The notes below the pieces were generated by a model that had not been told where the DNA came from, searched no databases, and worked only from the letters and a program-made list of their open reading frames with translations. Shown in pieces: positions 23,393 through 32,083 of a stretch of DNA of 64,000 bases (the first letter of the stretch is position 1; every line of letters starts with the position of its first letter). Source of the DNA: Paenibacillus harenae DSM 16969 (GTDB taxonomy: Bacteria > Bacillota > Bacilli > Paenibacillales > Paenibacillaceae). Location of the stretch: contig NZ_KE383843.1 in the NCBI RefSeq assembly GCF_000422465.1, forward strand, positions 62,001 through 126,000, read 5' to 3'. A program made the translations under genes and the position numbers.

Positions 23393-24790
23393 TTAGCGGC
23401 TCTCCGTCAATTGGTTCGACAGCTTGCGGAATACGTTATAGCTCCGATCCGCGCAAGCGGAGATCGAAATGGGATCGAACCCGATCAGATCGGCATATAA
23501 GGTATCGTTCAGGGGAGCTGTCCAAGAAGTCGGAAGCGCTTCGGCTCCTAATGCCGCGCCCATAATCGAACCGACCGTTGCTCCGTTGCAATCCGTATCC
23601 CAGCCCCCTAATACGGAGGTAGTAACCGCTTTCTCAAAGTCGCCGTCTCCGAAAATCAGCGCAGCCGTTACCAGCGCGGCGTTATTATTCGTATGAACCG
23701 GATCATAATGCTTGAACGCTTCCCAGATCTGATCGACAAGCGACAGCTGGTCCTTAGCGGCGGAAGCGATCTCTACTGCCTTGCGGATATCAGCTGCAAG
23801 CCTGGAAGTCGCAGGAATTTCGCTGAGACCAATCTCAACGATGCGACGGGGGTTCTTCTCAACGAAAGCAGCGGATATCATGGCTGCAACGAACATCTCG
23901 CCGTAAATGCCGTTTTTGATATGCGAGAACGAAGCATCGCGCCAAGCAAGCTCGGCCGCCAGCTCTGGTTGTCCGGCTGCGCCGTAAGCGAAGCCGTCTG
24001 CCCGTATTTGAGCTCCGATCCACTCGCGGTATGGATTCATATGCGTGCGTACCCAATCGAGCTTATCCTTCCAGTTGTCCGGTCTATCAGGCTTCATATG
24101 GGATGTCATTCGGGAAAAATTCAAATACGCTTGCGTCTCCGCCGTGCATACCTGCGAATAAGTGAGACGGGAATGCCAAAGCTTGCCGATATCCCAGGAA
24201 TCCCAATCGAGCCCTTTCTCCTCGAGCATGATCAATCCCAGCACGGTATAACGGATATCGTCATCGGTTTCCATGAAAGCAATGCGCTCGCGCGTGCTTT
24301 TCAAGCCGAAATGGGCGAGTTCCAAACCCATTTCTTTCGATCCCGGCGATTCGATTGGCGTGAATCCTTGAATCGGCCAAGCGTTGGCTCCTTCGAACCA
24401 GAGTTGGACGTTTTTCCAGCCTGGATTGCCGTTTGCCCCTGCCATGAACGGCCAAAGCTCCAACGGTTTCCCAAGGGCGCATCCCACGCTCCGCCCCAGC
24501 CATGCTCCGTGAAATTTGTCGCGCCATTCCTGTTCCGGCAATTCGGCCTGCAGGCTGCGCGGTCCTTCCGGCCGCAGCTTGCGGATTTCCTCAAGCTCCG
24601 AGGGCTCCTGATAGGGAAAGTCCGAGCGAACCTCCAGCAGGGATAGCTCCTTCATTAATGCCAATAGCTTTCCTTCATCTTCTCCCGCTTCGGCCGCCCG
24701 CTGAGCGAAGCCCTGCGTGTCGCAGCCCTCTTGCGTTCTTTGAACAACCTCTTCTCTTACGAGAACTTGCAATGTATCCCAGCCAGCCAT
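23393..24790 (-). CDS. ADP-ribosylglycohydrolase family protein
   Basis: 465 residues. From about residue 87 the protein follows the DraG/ARH fold: KFHGAWLGRSVGCALGKPLE, TDDDIRYTVLGLIMLEEKG, and the magnesium-binding end GGWDTDCNGATVGSIMGAALG. These enzymes cleave N- or O-glycosidic bonds of ADP-ribose, and relatives in sugar loci probably act on other ribosides. The first 86 residues are an extra helical part. Downstream of an AraC regulator and a ribokinase on the same strand, recalling the E. coli yegU/yegV pair, so cleavage of a riboside followed by ribose phosphorylation is the likely role (inference). ATG with GGAAGGGA upstream. Confidence 0.86.
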   Translation of the reverse strand: MAGWDTLQVLVREEVVQRTQEGCDTQGFAQRAAEAGEDEGKLLALMKELSLLEVRSDFPYQEPSELEEIRKLRPEGPRSLQAELPEQEWRDKFHGAWLGRSVGCALGKPLELWPFMAGANGNPGWKNVQLWFEGANAWPIQGFTPIESPGSKEMGLELAHFGLKSTRERIAFMETDDDIRYTVLGLIMLEEKGLDWDSWDIGKLWHSRLTYSQVCTAETQAYLNFSRMTSHMKPDRPDNWKDKLDWVRTHMNPYREWIGAQIRADGFAYGAAGQPELAAELAWRDASFSHIKNGIYGEMFVAAMISAAFVEKNPRRIVEIGLSEIPATSRLAADIRKAVEIASAAKDQLSLVDQIWEAFKHYDPVHTNNNAALVTAALIFGDGDFEKAVTTSVLGGWDTDCNGATVGSIMGAALGAEALPTSWTAPLNDTLYADLIGFDPISISACADRSYNVFRKLSNQLTESR

Positions 24791-24857
24791 ACGTAATCCA
24801 TCCCTTCCGCCTATTTAAGATGATTATATAAGAAGGTCAGGCCGTCCGCTTCCCAGA

Positions 24858-25727
24858 TCAAAGCGGCTCATTCTCAAAAATTGCAATTCCCGCGTATTTA
24901 TTCCGATAGCCCGTGGGAGAGATCCCTTCCGCCCCGGCAAACAAGCGATAGAAGGTCGATACGCTCTGAAATCCGCTTGCAAAGCAAACCTCGGTAACCG
25001 ACATATTCGTCCGAACTAGAAGACGCCGCGCCTCGGCCAGCCGGAGAAGCAGCAAATAATCCTTGAAGCCCCGTCCCAGCACCTCCTGAAATAACCGGGA
25101 TACTCTAGAGGGGCTTAATTGAAGAACTTGCGCAATTTGTTTTAGCTCAAGCGGTTCATGGAAATTCTCCTCCATATAGGCCGATATGAGACGGAACTTC
25201 GAGAATGAATCGGTCAGCTGCCTCCAAGCGGCAGGGTCAATGGAAGCGCTGTAATAACGAAGCAAATAGGCGCAAATTTGCAGCAGCAGCCCTTTTGCAA
25301 TCATAGGATACCCTTCCTGCTTGTTACCCAGCTCGCTCCAAATGCCCTCCATTAATGGAAGCAGCACTTTCGCCAAATCAGAAGCAGCTGGAATAAGATT
25401 TTGAAACCGTTCCGCTGGAATGGAGAAGGGGAGCAGGAGCCGCTCATCCTCGGCAAGCAGCAGGCTTGGATCGAAGTTCAAAAACAAATACGTGCTTGGG
25501 TTATGCTCGGCTGAACAGGCGATGTGCATTTCCGTATGGTTGACTATGAAAATATCGCCTTGACCGACGGAATATTTTTTGGATCCGAAATAGAATTCTC
25601 CTTCGCCGGATATGCAGCAGCCGATTTCCAGACTTGCGTGATAGTGGAGCGGCGTTTTCTCCGAATCGGGAATCCAAATAAAAGCATTAATCGGAATTTC
25701 GTGCTCGTACTCGATGTGCAGTCGCAT
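24858..25727 (-). CDS. AraC family transcriptional regulator
   Basis: 289-residue cytoplasmic regulator: N-terminal cupin barrel (LHYHASLEIGCCISGEGEFYF cut short: residues about 27-48 hold the H-x-H type ligand pocket) and C-terminal helix-turn-helix pair (about 185-280: ELKQIAQVLQLSPSRVSRLF and SVTEVCFASGFQSVSTFYRLF). Placed between ribokinase and ADP-ribosylglycohydrolase genes with 54-bp and 67-bp spacers, so it is part of, and probably controls, that unit. AGGAG precedes the ATG. Confidence 0.88.
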   Translation of the reverse strand: MRLHIEYEHEIPINAFIWIPDSEKTPLHYHASLEIGCCISGEGEFYFGSKKYSVGQGDIFIVNHTEMHIACSAEHNPSTYLFLNFDPSLLLAEDERLLLPFSIPAERFQNLIPAASDLAKVLLPLMEGIWSELGNKQEGYPMIAKGLLLQICAYLLRYYSASIDPAAWRQLTDSFSKFRLISAYMEENFHEPLELKQIAQVLQLSPSRVSRLFQEVLGRGFKDYLLLLRLAEARRLLVRTNMSVTEVCFASGFQSVSTFYRLFAGAEGISPTGYRNKYAGIAIFENEPL

Positions 25728-25781
25728 GATTTGGCTACAACTCCTGTCTATGACTACAGGTAAATAAAAGCCGCTATTGTT

Positions 25782-26684
25782 TTATTCGAGCTGTCTTAGG
25801 TCCGGCATGCCTGCTTGCGCCCCGAATTTCGTTACGGATACGGATGCAGCCTTGACGGCGAACGCCACGGCATCCTCCCACTTCCACGATGAGGCTATGC
25901 CTATGCCAAGCGCCGCGTTGAAGCAGTCCCCCGCTCCAGTCGTATCCTTAACTTCAACAATGGGAGCCTTCATCGTGCAGAGCTCGCCATTTTGCAGATA
26001 AGACACGCCTAACTTTCCGCGGGTGATAACAAGGGTATTCCCATACTTCTGCTCCCATGACCTCATCGCGTCCGCCAGCTCCGTATCCGATTTTATCATA
26101 CAGCCGCTTAAGTTCTCGAATTCCGTTTCATTCGGCGTCAGTATATCAGGCAAACGAAGCAGCTCTGTTGACAGCCGCTTCGCCGGCGCCGGATTCAAGA
26201 TTGTTTTTACCCCGGCATCCTTTGCGATTATTAATGCCTGCTCGACAGCCTCGACAGGAATCTCGAGTTGTACGATCATGACATCCGATTCGCGAATGAG
26301 CTCGGCTTTCGATTCGATATACGCTGCCGTAACCCCGCTGTTTGCCCCCGGTACGATAACGATGCAATTATCTTCCGGCGTATGAAGGATGGTTGCCGTC
26401 CCTGTCGGGACGTTATCCAGAATGGCAATATGGTCAACAGGCAAGCCGTAATGGTCTAGATTGTTCAAGATCTGTTTGCCGAAGGCATCGCGACCGACGG
26501 CGCCGACCATGGAGACGTCTGCCCCAAGTTTGGCGCAGCCGACCGCTTGATTCGCTCCCTTGCCGCCAGGGATATAATGGATCGAATCCCCCTCCAGCGT
26601 TTCGCCCTGCAAGGGCATGCGTTCTACCGATACGATAAGATCCATGTTCAGCGAGCCTACGATTGCAATTTTCGGTGATGGCAC
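25782..26684 (-). CDS. rbsK: ribokinase (PfkB family)
   Basis: 300-residue PfkB-family sugar kinase that phosphorylates ribose, or a similar pentose, at O5 with ATP. The substrate-lid motif GGKGANQ (40-46) and the anion hole/catalytic motif DTTGAGDCF with D253 match ribokinases well, as does the opening GSLNMDLIVSV. GTG start behind GGGAGGAATTAAA. First gene of the ribokinase-AraC-ADP-ribosylglycohydrolase unit. There is no ribose ABC transporter nearby, which favours ribose set free inside the cell. The exact sugar cannot be proved from sequence. Confidence 0.87.
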   Translation of the reverse strand: MPSPKIAIVGSLNMDLIVSVERMPLQGETLEGDSIHYIPGGKGANQAVGCAKLGADVSMVGAVGRDAFGKQILNNLDHYGLPVDHIAILDNVPTGTATILHTPEDNCIVIVPGANSGVTAAYIESKAELIRESDVMIVQLEIPVEAVEQALIIAKDAGVKTILNPAPAKRLSTELLRLPDILTPNETEFENLSGCMIKSDTELADAMRSWEQKYGNTLVITRGKLGVSYLQNGELCTMKAPIVEVKDTTGAGDCFNAALGIGIASSWKWEDAVAFAVKAASVSVTKFGAQAGMPDLRQLE

Positions 26685-26837
26685 TTTAATTCCTCCCAGT
26701 TATTCTAGCCATTTTCAGACTATATCATTTTGGCTTGTAAGCCTGCTATAGTGATTTCATTCTAAAAATAATTTTCTCTCGCTGGTAGCACGATACGGTT
26801 AACCTTTGTCATGAATCGGCTATCTTTCGCTCCAACA

Positions 26838-26870
26838 AGAAACGAGCACTCTAAGCGAATGCTCGTTTCT
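26838..26870 (-). terminator. terminator of the six-gene catabolic operon
   Basis: Perfect stem AGAAACGAGCA/TGCTCGTTTCT with an 11-base loop, 12 bp after the stop of the GH94-like gene. Only a short T-rich run (TTTCTTGTT) follows on the minus strand. It separates this operon from the ribokinase unit downstream. Confidence 0.7.
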
Positions 26871-26882
26871 ACCGTTTCTTGA

Positions 26883-29150
26883 TTATAGCTGCAGCTCAGC
26901 TGCTTCCCGCTTCGCGTATACCTTATAGTAGCAGTAAAGCATCCACGCATGCGCATGAGCGCAATAAGGCTGGAATGCGTCACTTACCCAGAAAGGATAT
27001 AAGCCCTCCCGATCGGATAGCGTGGAATTCAAGCTGTCTGCAAACGTCCAGTGGCCGACCCAATAATCCGGGTAATGTTCAGCAAAACGATGAAACGTTA
27101 ACTTTTTGAACAGCTTCGCTGCTTCCTCCCGGTCAAAACTGGCAATACCGACGATTAATGGACCCTGATGGGCAAACCAAATGCCTCCGTCCTCTCCATC
27201 CCCTTTGGTCCAAAGCGGAATTTCTCGGGTGCGGGCACCGTGTTTTTCCATATCAAGCACTCTGGACCTGATTTCCGCATAAAGCTGCCGTTTCCTCTCG
27301 ACCGGATAATGGTCTGCCTGCAGCAGATAGGTTTGGGGCTCTATACATAAACGATCCATTCCGAACTTAAGCGCGGAATCGACGTTTTCGCCTAAGTAGC
27401 AGCGCGGCGAGAACGTCCTTCCTTGCATGTCTGCCATGAAAGCAGCCTGCAGCTTGCCATGAAACTCGGTTAATTGGAGGATAAAGGATTGGATCAAAGC
27501 CTGTTCCCCGTCCAATGTCAGCGATTGCTCTAGTTGTTTCACTAATGGCGGAATTACGGCAAGTCCCATTGCCGTGTTTAGATGAGATTCCGCAGAATGC
27601 TTATAAATATTGGGGGAATACGGATGAAAGAAGCTGTCGCTCCAATCCGAATTCAGCATTTTGACCAGCCCGTGGCTTCCCCTGCCTACAACGTCCCTTA
27701 AATAAATAAAATGTTTGACGAGAAAAGTTAACACCGTGTCCTTGCGATCGTACTCGACTGGATAATAGCTGACCCATTCGTTCAGGAAGCCATAATCGCC
27801 AGTTTCCCTTAAATACTCGCCAACGGCCATAAACATGTACAGCTGCGCATCACTCTCCATATATATACCAGGATCGCTGTAGCCGTAACCAATGTTTTGC
27901 CGCTTAATTTCCCCATCCCTCGATGTGTGCTTCATCGCATAACGTATACAGGATTTGGCCAATGGAGGATTGGTATAAACGAGCGGCAGACAATGCTGCA
28001 GATGGTCTCGATTGGAAGCATTTTCTCCCAGATGATACGCATACACCGACCCTTGAGGGATATAGGTTTCTTGAAAGTACTGGCTGTAGGTTGCCATTGC
28101 TTCAAGCACGTACGCGTTCCATACCATTTCGCAACGAAGAATCGGATCGTTCTCCTCCCTTAAGAGAGGAAGAGTCCGGCTCCACAAATGCGCATAGGCT
28201 CCTGTGTCCCCGCTACTCGGCTTTGCGTGTAGAAGCATGTCTTCAATCTGTCGTTCAACCGCAGCATCCGAAGGGTCGAATGTCAGCCCGACAATGAACT
28301 GGATGCACTTCTGCTCACCGGAACGAAGCTCAAGCTCATATTCCGCACACAAGAGGTCACCCGACTCCGTTTTCTTGAAAGCTGCTTCGCTAGAGTGGGA
28401 AGCTGCAGCTACCGCGTGCATGAACACCGTAGGAGGTGCAATATCATGCGTATAGCTATCCTCCAAACGATCTGGAAAAACAAGCAGCTTGACCGGCTCA
28501 CAGATAATGTTAGCTTTTGCAATTTGCAGATCAGACTGAACAGACAGCTTATTTCGGTATTCGACAAGCCGTTTGCCGGAAGGATGGGATTGGTCGTTCA
28601 TCATCATGTATTGAATAAGCAGCTCTTCGGTATATTGAATCGTCAGAGGAGCTGGTCCATCGTTTTGGAAAGTCAGCTGAATGAGCATGGACGGATTGCC
28701 CTTATGCAGCTCCATTGAAGGTTGAATAGAAATCACTTTGGAAATGGACAACTGCTCAGGCAATTCATATCGATAGTTTGCGTAGCCGATTCCGAACTTG
28801 GAATCGGCTTTAATCCGATCCAGTGATTGGCTTTCAACTAACGAATACGCTGCGAACGTTCGATTCGCTTGCTCATCCCCGGTTGCCATACGGACAATGG
28901 ATTGATTCCATCCTTTATTTTTTCCTGCATGATTCAGTCTAGCCCAACCGCGTTCACCGGTTATTAATTCATACGTTCCGCTTGCATGCGCGAATACGGT
29001 AGCTCGATAATTGCCCAATAGAAAGCAGGGATCCTCGGGCAGCTTCGCGTCATTACCGGCTTTGTCTTTGGCAAAGAACGGATATCCGCCGGTATAATGA
29101 TAGGCGGGCAATTCATCGATGTCCGAACTCCAGCGACCTATTTTGTTCAT
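26883..29150 (-). CDS. GH94-like glycoside phosphorylase or related hydrolase
   Basis: 755-residue cytoplasmic enzyme with the layout of GH94: beta-sandwich domain (residues 1-310), helical linker, (alpha/alpha)6 barrel and a C-terminal PYCAHAHAWMLYCYYK segment. GH94 enzymes phosphorolyse beta-glucosides or chitobiose; their general acid lies in a DWND motif, and here NSDWSD at about residue 525 occupies this place. The family's later H-x-G-x-P-x-I phosphate-binding part may correspond to AHQGPLIVGIASFD. At 755 residues it is near the usual 800. Last gene of the GntR-controlled operon, so its product feeds the oxidising enzymes upstream in the operon. Hydrolase rather than phosphorylase activity cannot be excluded. 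Confidence 0.72.
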   Translation of the reverse strand: MNKIGRWSSDIDELPAYHYTGGYPFFAKDKAGNDAKLPEDPCFLLGNYRATVFAHASGTYELITGERGWARLNHAGKNKGWNQSIVRMATGDEQANRTFAAYSLVESQSLDRIKADSKFGIGYANYRYELPEQLSISKVISIQPSMELHKGNPSMLIQLTFQNDGPAPLTIQYTEELLIQYMMMNDQSHPSGKRLVEYRNKLSVQSDLQIAKANIICEPVKLLVFPDRLEDSYTHDIAPPTVFMHAVAAASHSSEAAFKKTESGDLLCAEYELELRSGEQKCIQFIVGLTFDPSDAAVERQIEDMLLHAKPSSGDTGAYAHLWSRTLPLLREENDPILRCEMVWNAYVLEAMATYSQYFQETYIPQGSVYAYHLGENASNRDHLQHCLPLVYTNPPLAKSCIRYAMKHTSRDGEIKRQNIGYGYSDPGIYMESDAQLYMFMAVGEYLRETGDYGFLNEWVSYYPVEYDRKDTVLTFLVKHFIYLRDVVGRGSHGLVKMLNSDWSDSFFHPYSPNIYKHSAESHLNTAMGLAVIPPLVKQLEQSLTLDGEQALIQSFILQLTEFHGKLQAAFMADMQGRTFSPRCYLGENVDSALKFGMDRLCIEPQTYLLQADHYPVERKRQLYAEIRSRVLDMEKHGARTREIPLWTKGDGEDGGIWFAHQGPLIVGIASFDREEAAKLFKKLTFHRFAEHYPDYWVGHWTFADSLNSTLSDREGLYPFWVSDAFQPYCAHAHAWMLYCYYKVYAKREAAELQL

Positions 29151-29175
29151 TTATGCACACAACCCCTCATCGAAA

Positions 29176-30450
29176 CTAAATTATCGCGTTTTGCGAGACA
29201 AGTCTTTCCTGCAGAGCTTGAGAAGGGATATCCCTAGCCGCAACATTCCGCTCGATGCTTATCGCCGCTGCTGTGCCGGCAGCTTGCCCCATCGCCATGC
29301 ATTGCGCTGAATTGCGCGCGGAAGCCTGTGCGCCGTGCGTTGCAGATAAGCATCGGCCTGCGACCAGCAGGTTATCGATACGTTGCGGAACCAAGGAACG
29401 GTACGGAATATGGTAATAACCGTCTCCTTGCACATACACCCAGCGCGTGTCCTTGCCCGCCCCGTGATCCTCGATCGGCGCGCCGCAGCAGGCGATTCCA
29501 TCCTCGAACCTGCGTCCGGCGACCACGTCTTCTTCCGTCAGCATATAACCGCCGATGATTCTTCTCGTTTCTCTGACTCCAATATGATGGCTGGTACCGA
29601 TAAGGAATCCATTCTCGAAGCCCGGCACGCAATCTTTAAGGAATCGCACATACTGCTGCGTTTGCTTGCGGCCCTCGACCTCGGCAATCGTCAATGCGAA
29701 TGGATCGGTAGCATCCACCCCGCCTACCCTCACCATGTTGGCTTGGATGACGCCTGGATTCGGGGTGACATGCCAAGAGCCTTCTTCGCGAGGCAGCACA
29801 TACTTGCCAGACTGATTGGCTTCCTTCATCATCGAGGCCAGCTCCGCGTGACTGACTTTCTTGGCCGCATCTGTATCTATATTAGCCATAAAGAAGATGG
29901 TGGACAAGGATTGCAGTTCCATCGCGTCGCTCTTCTCGAAAGGAGCACCCGCTCTTGCCGCGATATCGCCATCGCCGGTTGCATCGATATAAATCTTCGC
30001 CGATACTTCCGTCAACCCCAGCTTGTTGGCAAGCACCACTCCGGTAATGCGCCCCTCCGATTGATGCACGAGGCTTGCATACGTATGGTACAAGAGCTCC
30101 GCTCCCGAGGTCAGCACCGCATCCTCATACACCACCTTCAGCAGCTCCACATCATAAGTAATTCCTGTTCCGGCTCCATAAGTGTTCTTCCGTTCGAAGG
30201 CTGCATTCATCTTGATTAATTGCTGCGCAAGCTCCCATGGAATTCCGCCCACGATCCGCTGCTGCTGCTGGGGTGTATAAAAGCCATAGAAAGTATCGAC
30301 TCCCGTTGCTGTTCGGGAGCCTCCCAAACAGCCTTGCGATTCGACAAGCAGCACCTTTAGGCCGCCGCGCGCTGCGCTAACCGCGGCACATACACCGGCT
30401 GCGCCTCCCCCTAGCACAAGTACATCAACGTTTTTACTGCTAGTCGTCAC
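29176..30450 (-). CDS. FAD-dependent oxidoreductase
   Basis: About 424-residue flavoprotein of the FAD-dependent oxidoreductase group (PF12831-like). Dinucleotide-binding motif LVLGGGAAGVCAAVSAARGG at the N-terminus, E at the end of strand 2 (LLVES), then GCLGGSRTATG, and the FAD-pyrophosphate motif near YIDATGDGDIAARAG. The C-terminus RCLSATHGAQASARN closes the FAD domain. The frame is open from 30498, and an ATG at 30477 overlaps the SIS gene stop by 4 bp, but GGAGGG lies nine bases before the GTG at 30450, which is preferred. Probably oxidises a sugar or sugar acid in the operon's pathway; substrate unknown. Confidence 0.8.
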   Translation of the reverse strand: MTTSSKNVDVLVLGGGAAGVCAAVSAARGGLKVLLVESQGCLGGSRTATGVDTFYGFYTPQQQQRIVGGIPWELAQQLIKMNAAFERKNTYGAGTGITYDVELLKVVYEDAVLTSGAELLYHTYASLVHQSEGRITGVVLANKLGLTEVSAKIYIDATGDGDIAARAGAPFEKSDAMELQSLSTIFFMANIDTDAAKKVSHAELASMMKEANQSGKYVLPREEGSWHVTPNPGVIQANMVRVGGVDATDPFALTIAEVEGRKQTQQYVRFLKDCVPGFENGFLIGTSHHIGVRETRRIIGGYMLTEEDVVAGRRFEDGIACCGAPIEDHGAGKDTRWVYVQGDGYYHIPYRSLVPQRIDNLLVAGRCLSATHGAQASARNSAQCMAMGQAAGTAAAISIERNVAARDIPSQALQERLVSQNAII

Positions 30451-30473
30451 TGTCCTCTTCCCTCCGCTGTTAA

Positions 30474-31265
30474 TCATATTGATCTGGTCGTACGCCAATA
30501 TTCCTCATAGGAAGCATTAAAGAGACGGTTGGATTCCTCATCTCCTACGAATATCGAACTCGTGATCACTTTCGGCGGTTTCCCTGCATCCGTCAGTTTC
30601 TGCGCGACTTTACATTTAATCAGATTGACGATAACCGTATTTCCTATCGTAGATCCAGGTCCCACAGGTGTCTGCAGGCCGTCGATCTTGACCATCGCAT
30701 CTCCCGGAACGGCGCCGTTGTCGATGACAATGTCGGCAAGCTCGAACAGCCTTGAACCCGAGCTGTGTTTGGAGAGACTCTGCCGGCTGTGGCCAACGGA
30801 GGTTACCGCAATGACAGGTATTTCACGTTCCTTCATGGCTAAAGCGATGTCGATTATGACGCTTCCTGCCCCGCTATGCGAGAATAGGATGATGCTGTCA
30901 TGAGGTCCGTAGTGAAAATTGTCCGCAATGACGCGTCCAAAACCTTCCACGTTTTCCAGAAACATTGCCTGTCTCTGTCCGTTGCTTCCCACCACCGCAT
31001 GGTGGTTGGTCAGCGAAAGCTCAACCATAGGATGGAAGCCGGGAAAGCTGCCGTAACGGGGATACATTTCTTCTACCGCCATCCTTGAATGCCCGCTTCC
31101 GAACAAGTGGACCAAGCCGCCGTTGTTGATGCTGTTAAAGCAAATTTCAGCAGTTCGGTTAATGACATCCATCTGCGTTTGTTCAACGCGCTCGATCACT
31201 TTTTTGGCTCCATCCAAATAATCGGTTTCCAATATGCTGTAAGCTTCATTAATAGGTTTAGACAT
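30474..31265 (-). CDS. SIS domain sugar-phosphate binding protein (UPF0309 type)
   Basis: 263-residue single SIS domain protein. The phosphosugar-binding loops are LFGSGHSRMAVEE and LFSHSGAGSVIIDIAL; a third conserved segment is NGAVPGDAMVKIDG. Relatives are annotated as UPF0309 or phosphoheptose-isomerase-like; the activity is probably isomerisation or deamination of a phosphosugar. Good AAAGGGG box before ATG 31265. The middle of the operon, 24 bp after the SDR gene, and coupled to the FAD oxidoreductase. Confidence 0.85.
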   Translation of the reverse strand: MSKPINEAYSILETDYLDGAKKVIERVEQTQMDVINRTAEICFNSINNGGLVHLFGSGHSRMAVEEMYPRYGSFPGFHPMVELSLTNHHAVVGSNGQRQAMFLENVEGFGRVIADNFHYGPHDSIILFSHSGAGSVIIDIALAMKEREIPVIAVTSVGHSRQSLSKHSSGSRLFELADIVIDNGAVPGDAMVKIDGLQTPVGPGSTIGNTVIVNLIKCKVAQKLTDAGKPPKVITSSIFVGDEESNRLFNASYEEYWRTTRSI

Positions 31266-31289
31266 TTTTTTATTTCCCCTTTGAGTATG

Positions 31290-32066
31290 TTATTGTGCGC
31301 TCCAGCCGCCGTCGACCGGCAGCGCGATGCCCGTTATAAATTTGGAATCCTCGCTTGCCAGAAATAAGATAGCCTCCGCTACGTCGTCCGGATAACCAAT
31401 ATGCGGTGCCAGAGGCTGAAATTCGGTTAATGCTTCTCTTATAACCGGATCGGATACGGCTCTCTGGGACATCGGTGTATCGAGCAATCCTGGACATACG
31501 ACGTTGATTCGAATGTTGTTCTTCGCATAATACACCGCCGCCGACTTGCTAAACGATATGACGGCCCCCCGACTGGCAGCGTAGGCATGCGTAGTAAAGT
31601 GCGCTCTTGTGCCAGCCATGCCGAGTACCGAAGAAATGTTGACAATGGCTCCCTTTCCTTGGCGCTGCATCTGTTGCAGCGCTATGCGATTGCTCTGGTA
31701 GACGCTCTTGACGTTAGCGTTCATGGCTTGGTCCCAGCCCTCCTCGGTGCATTCGTCAATAGGACCATCCCCGTACCTTCTTGCGCTAATTCCAGCTGCG
31801 TGCACAAGCACATCCAGGCGTTCGAAGCGCTGTTCCAGCTCTGCGGCGATGTTGTCCATGTCTGCTGTTGCGGCGGCATTTGCCTTTAAATAGACGACAT
31901 TCGGATTGGACAAAATATTCCGCTGAGCTTCAGAGAGTTGATCTTCCGATTCCAAACCGACTGCCGCTACCCAAGCGCCTTCCATAACGAACCGTTTGAC
32001 CGTCTCAAGTCCGATTCCTCCGGTACCGCCGACAACTAGAACATACTGGTTACTAAAACGCATCAT
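31290..32066 (-). CDS. SDR family oxidoreductase with Lys-to-Arg change in the active site
   Basis: 258-residue short-chain dehydrogenase/reductase. Cofactor loop VGGTGGIG at 12-19, NAG-type segment HAAGIS at 89-94, serine pair NISS at 143-146 and catalytic Y162. The active-site signature should be Y-x-x-x-K but reads YAASR, so R166 replaces the invariant lysine. The C-terminal GIALPVDGGWS is typical. Start ATG 32066 (or 32063) after GGGGAAAGG; the longer frame to 32237 lacks a site and overlaps the lactonase gene. Expected to oxidise a sugar or polyol with NAD(P), but the arginine makes normal activity uncertain. Confidence 0.85.
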   Translation of the reverse strand: MMRFSNQYVLVVGGTGGIGLETVKRFVMEGAWVAAVGLESEDQLSEAQRNILSNPNVVYLKANAAATADMDNIAAELEQRFERLDVLVHAAGISARRYGDGPIDECTEEGWDQAMNANVKSVYQSNRIALQQMQRQGKGAIVNISSVLGMAGTRAHFTTHAYAASRGAVISFSKSAAVYYAKNNIRINVVCPGLLDTPMSQRAVSDPVIREALTEFQPLAPHIGYPDDVAEAILFLASEDSKFITGIALPVDGGWSAQ

Positions 32067-32083
32067 GTTATCCAACCTTTCCC

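Noticed and set aside
23469..24831. Long plus-strand open frames opposite the ADP-ribosylglycohydrolase gene
   Set aside because: They mirror the coding bias of the minus-strand gene and lack start signals and motifs.
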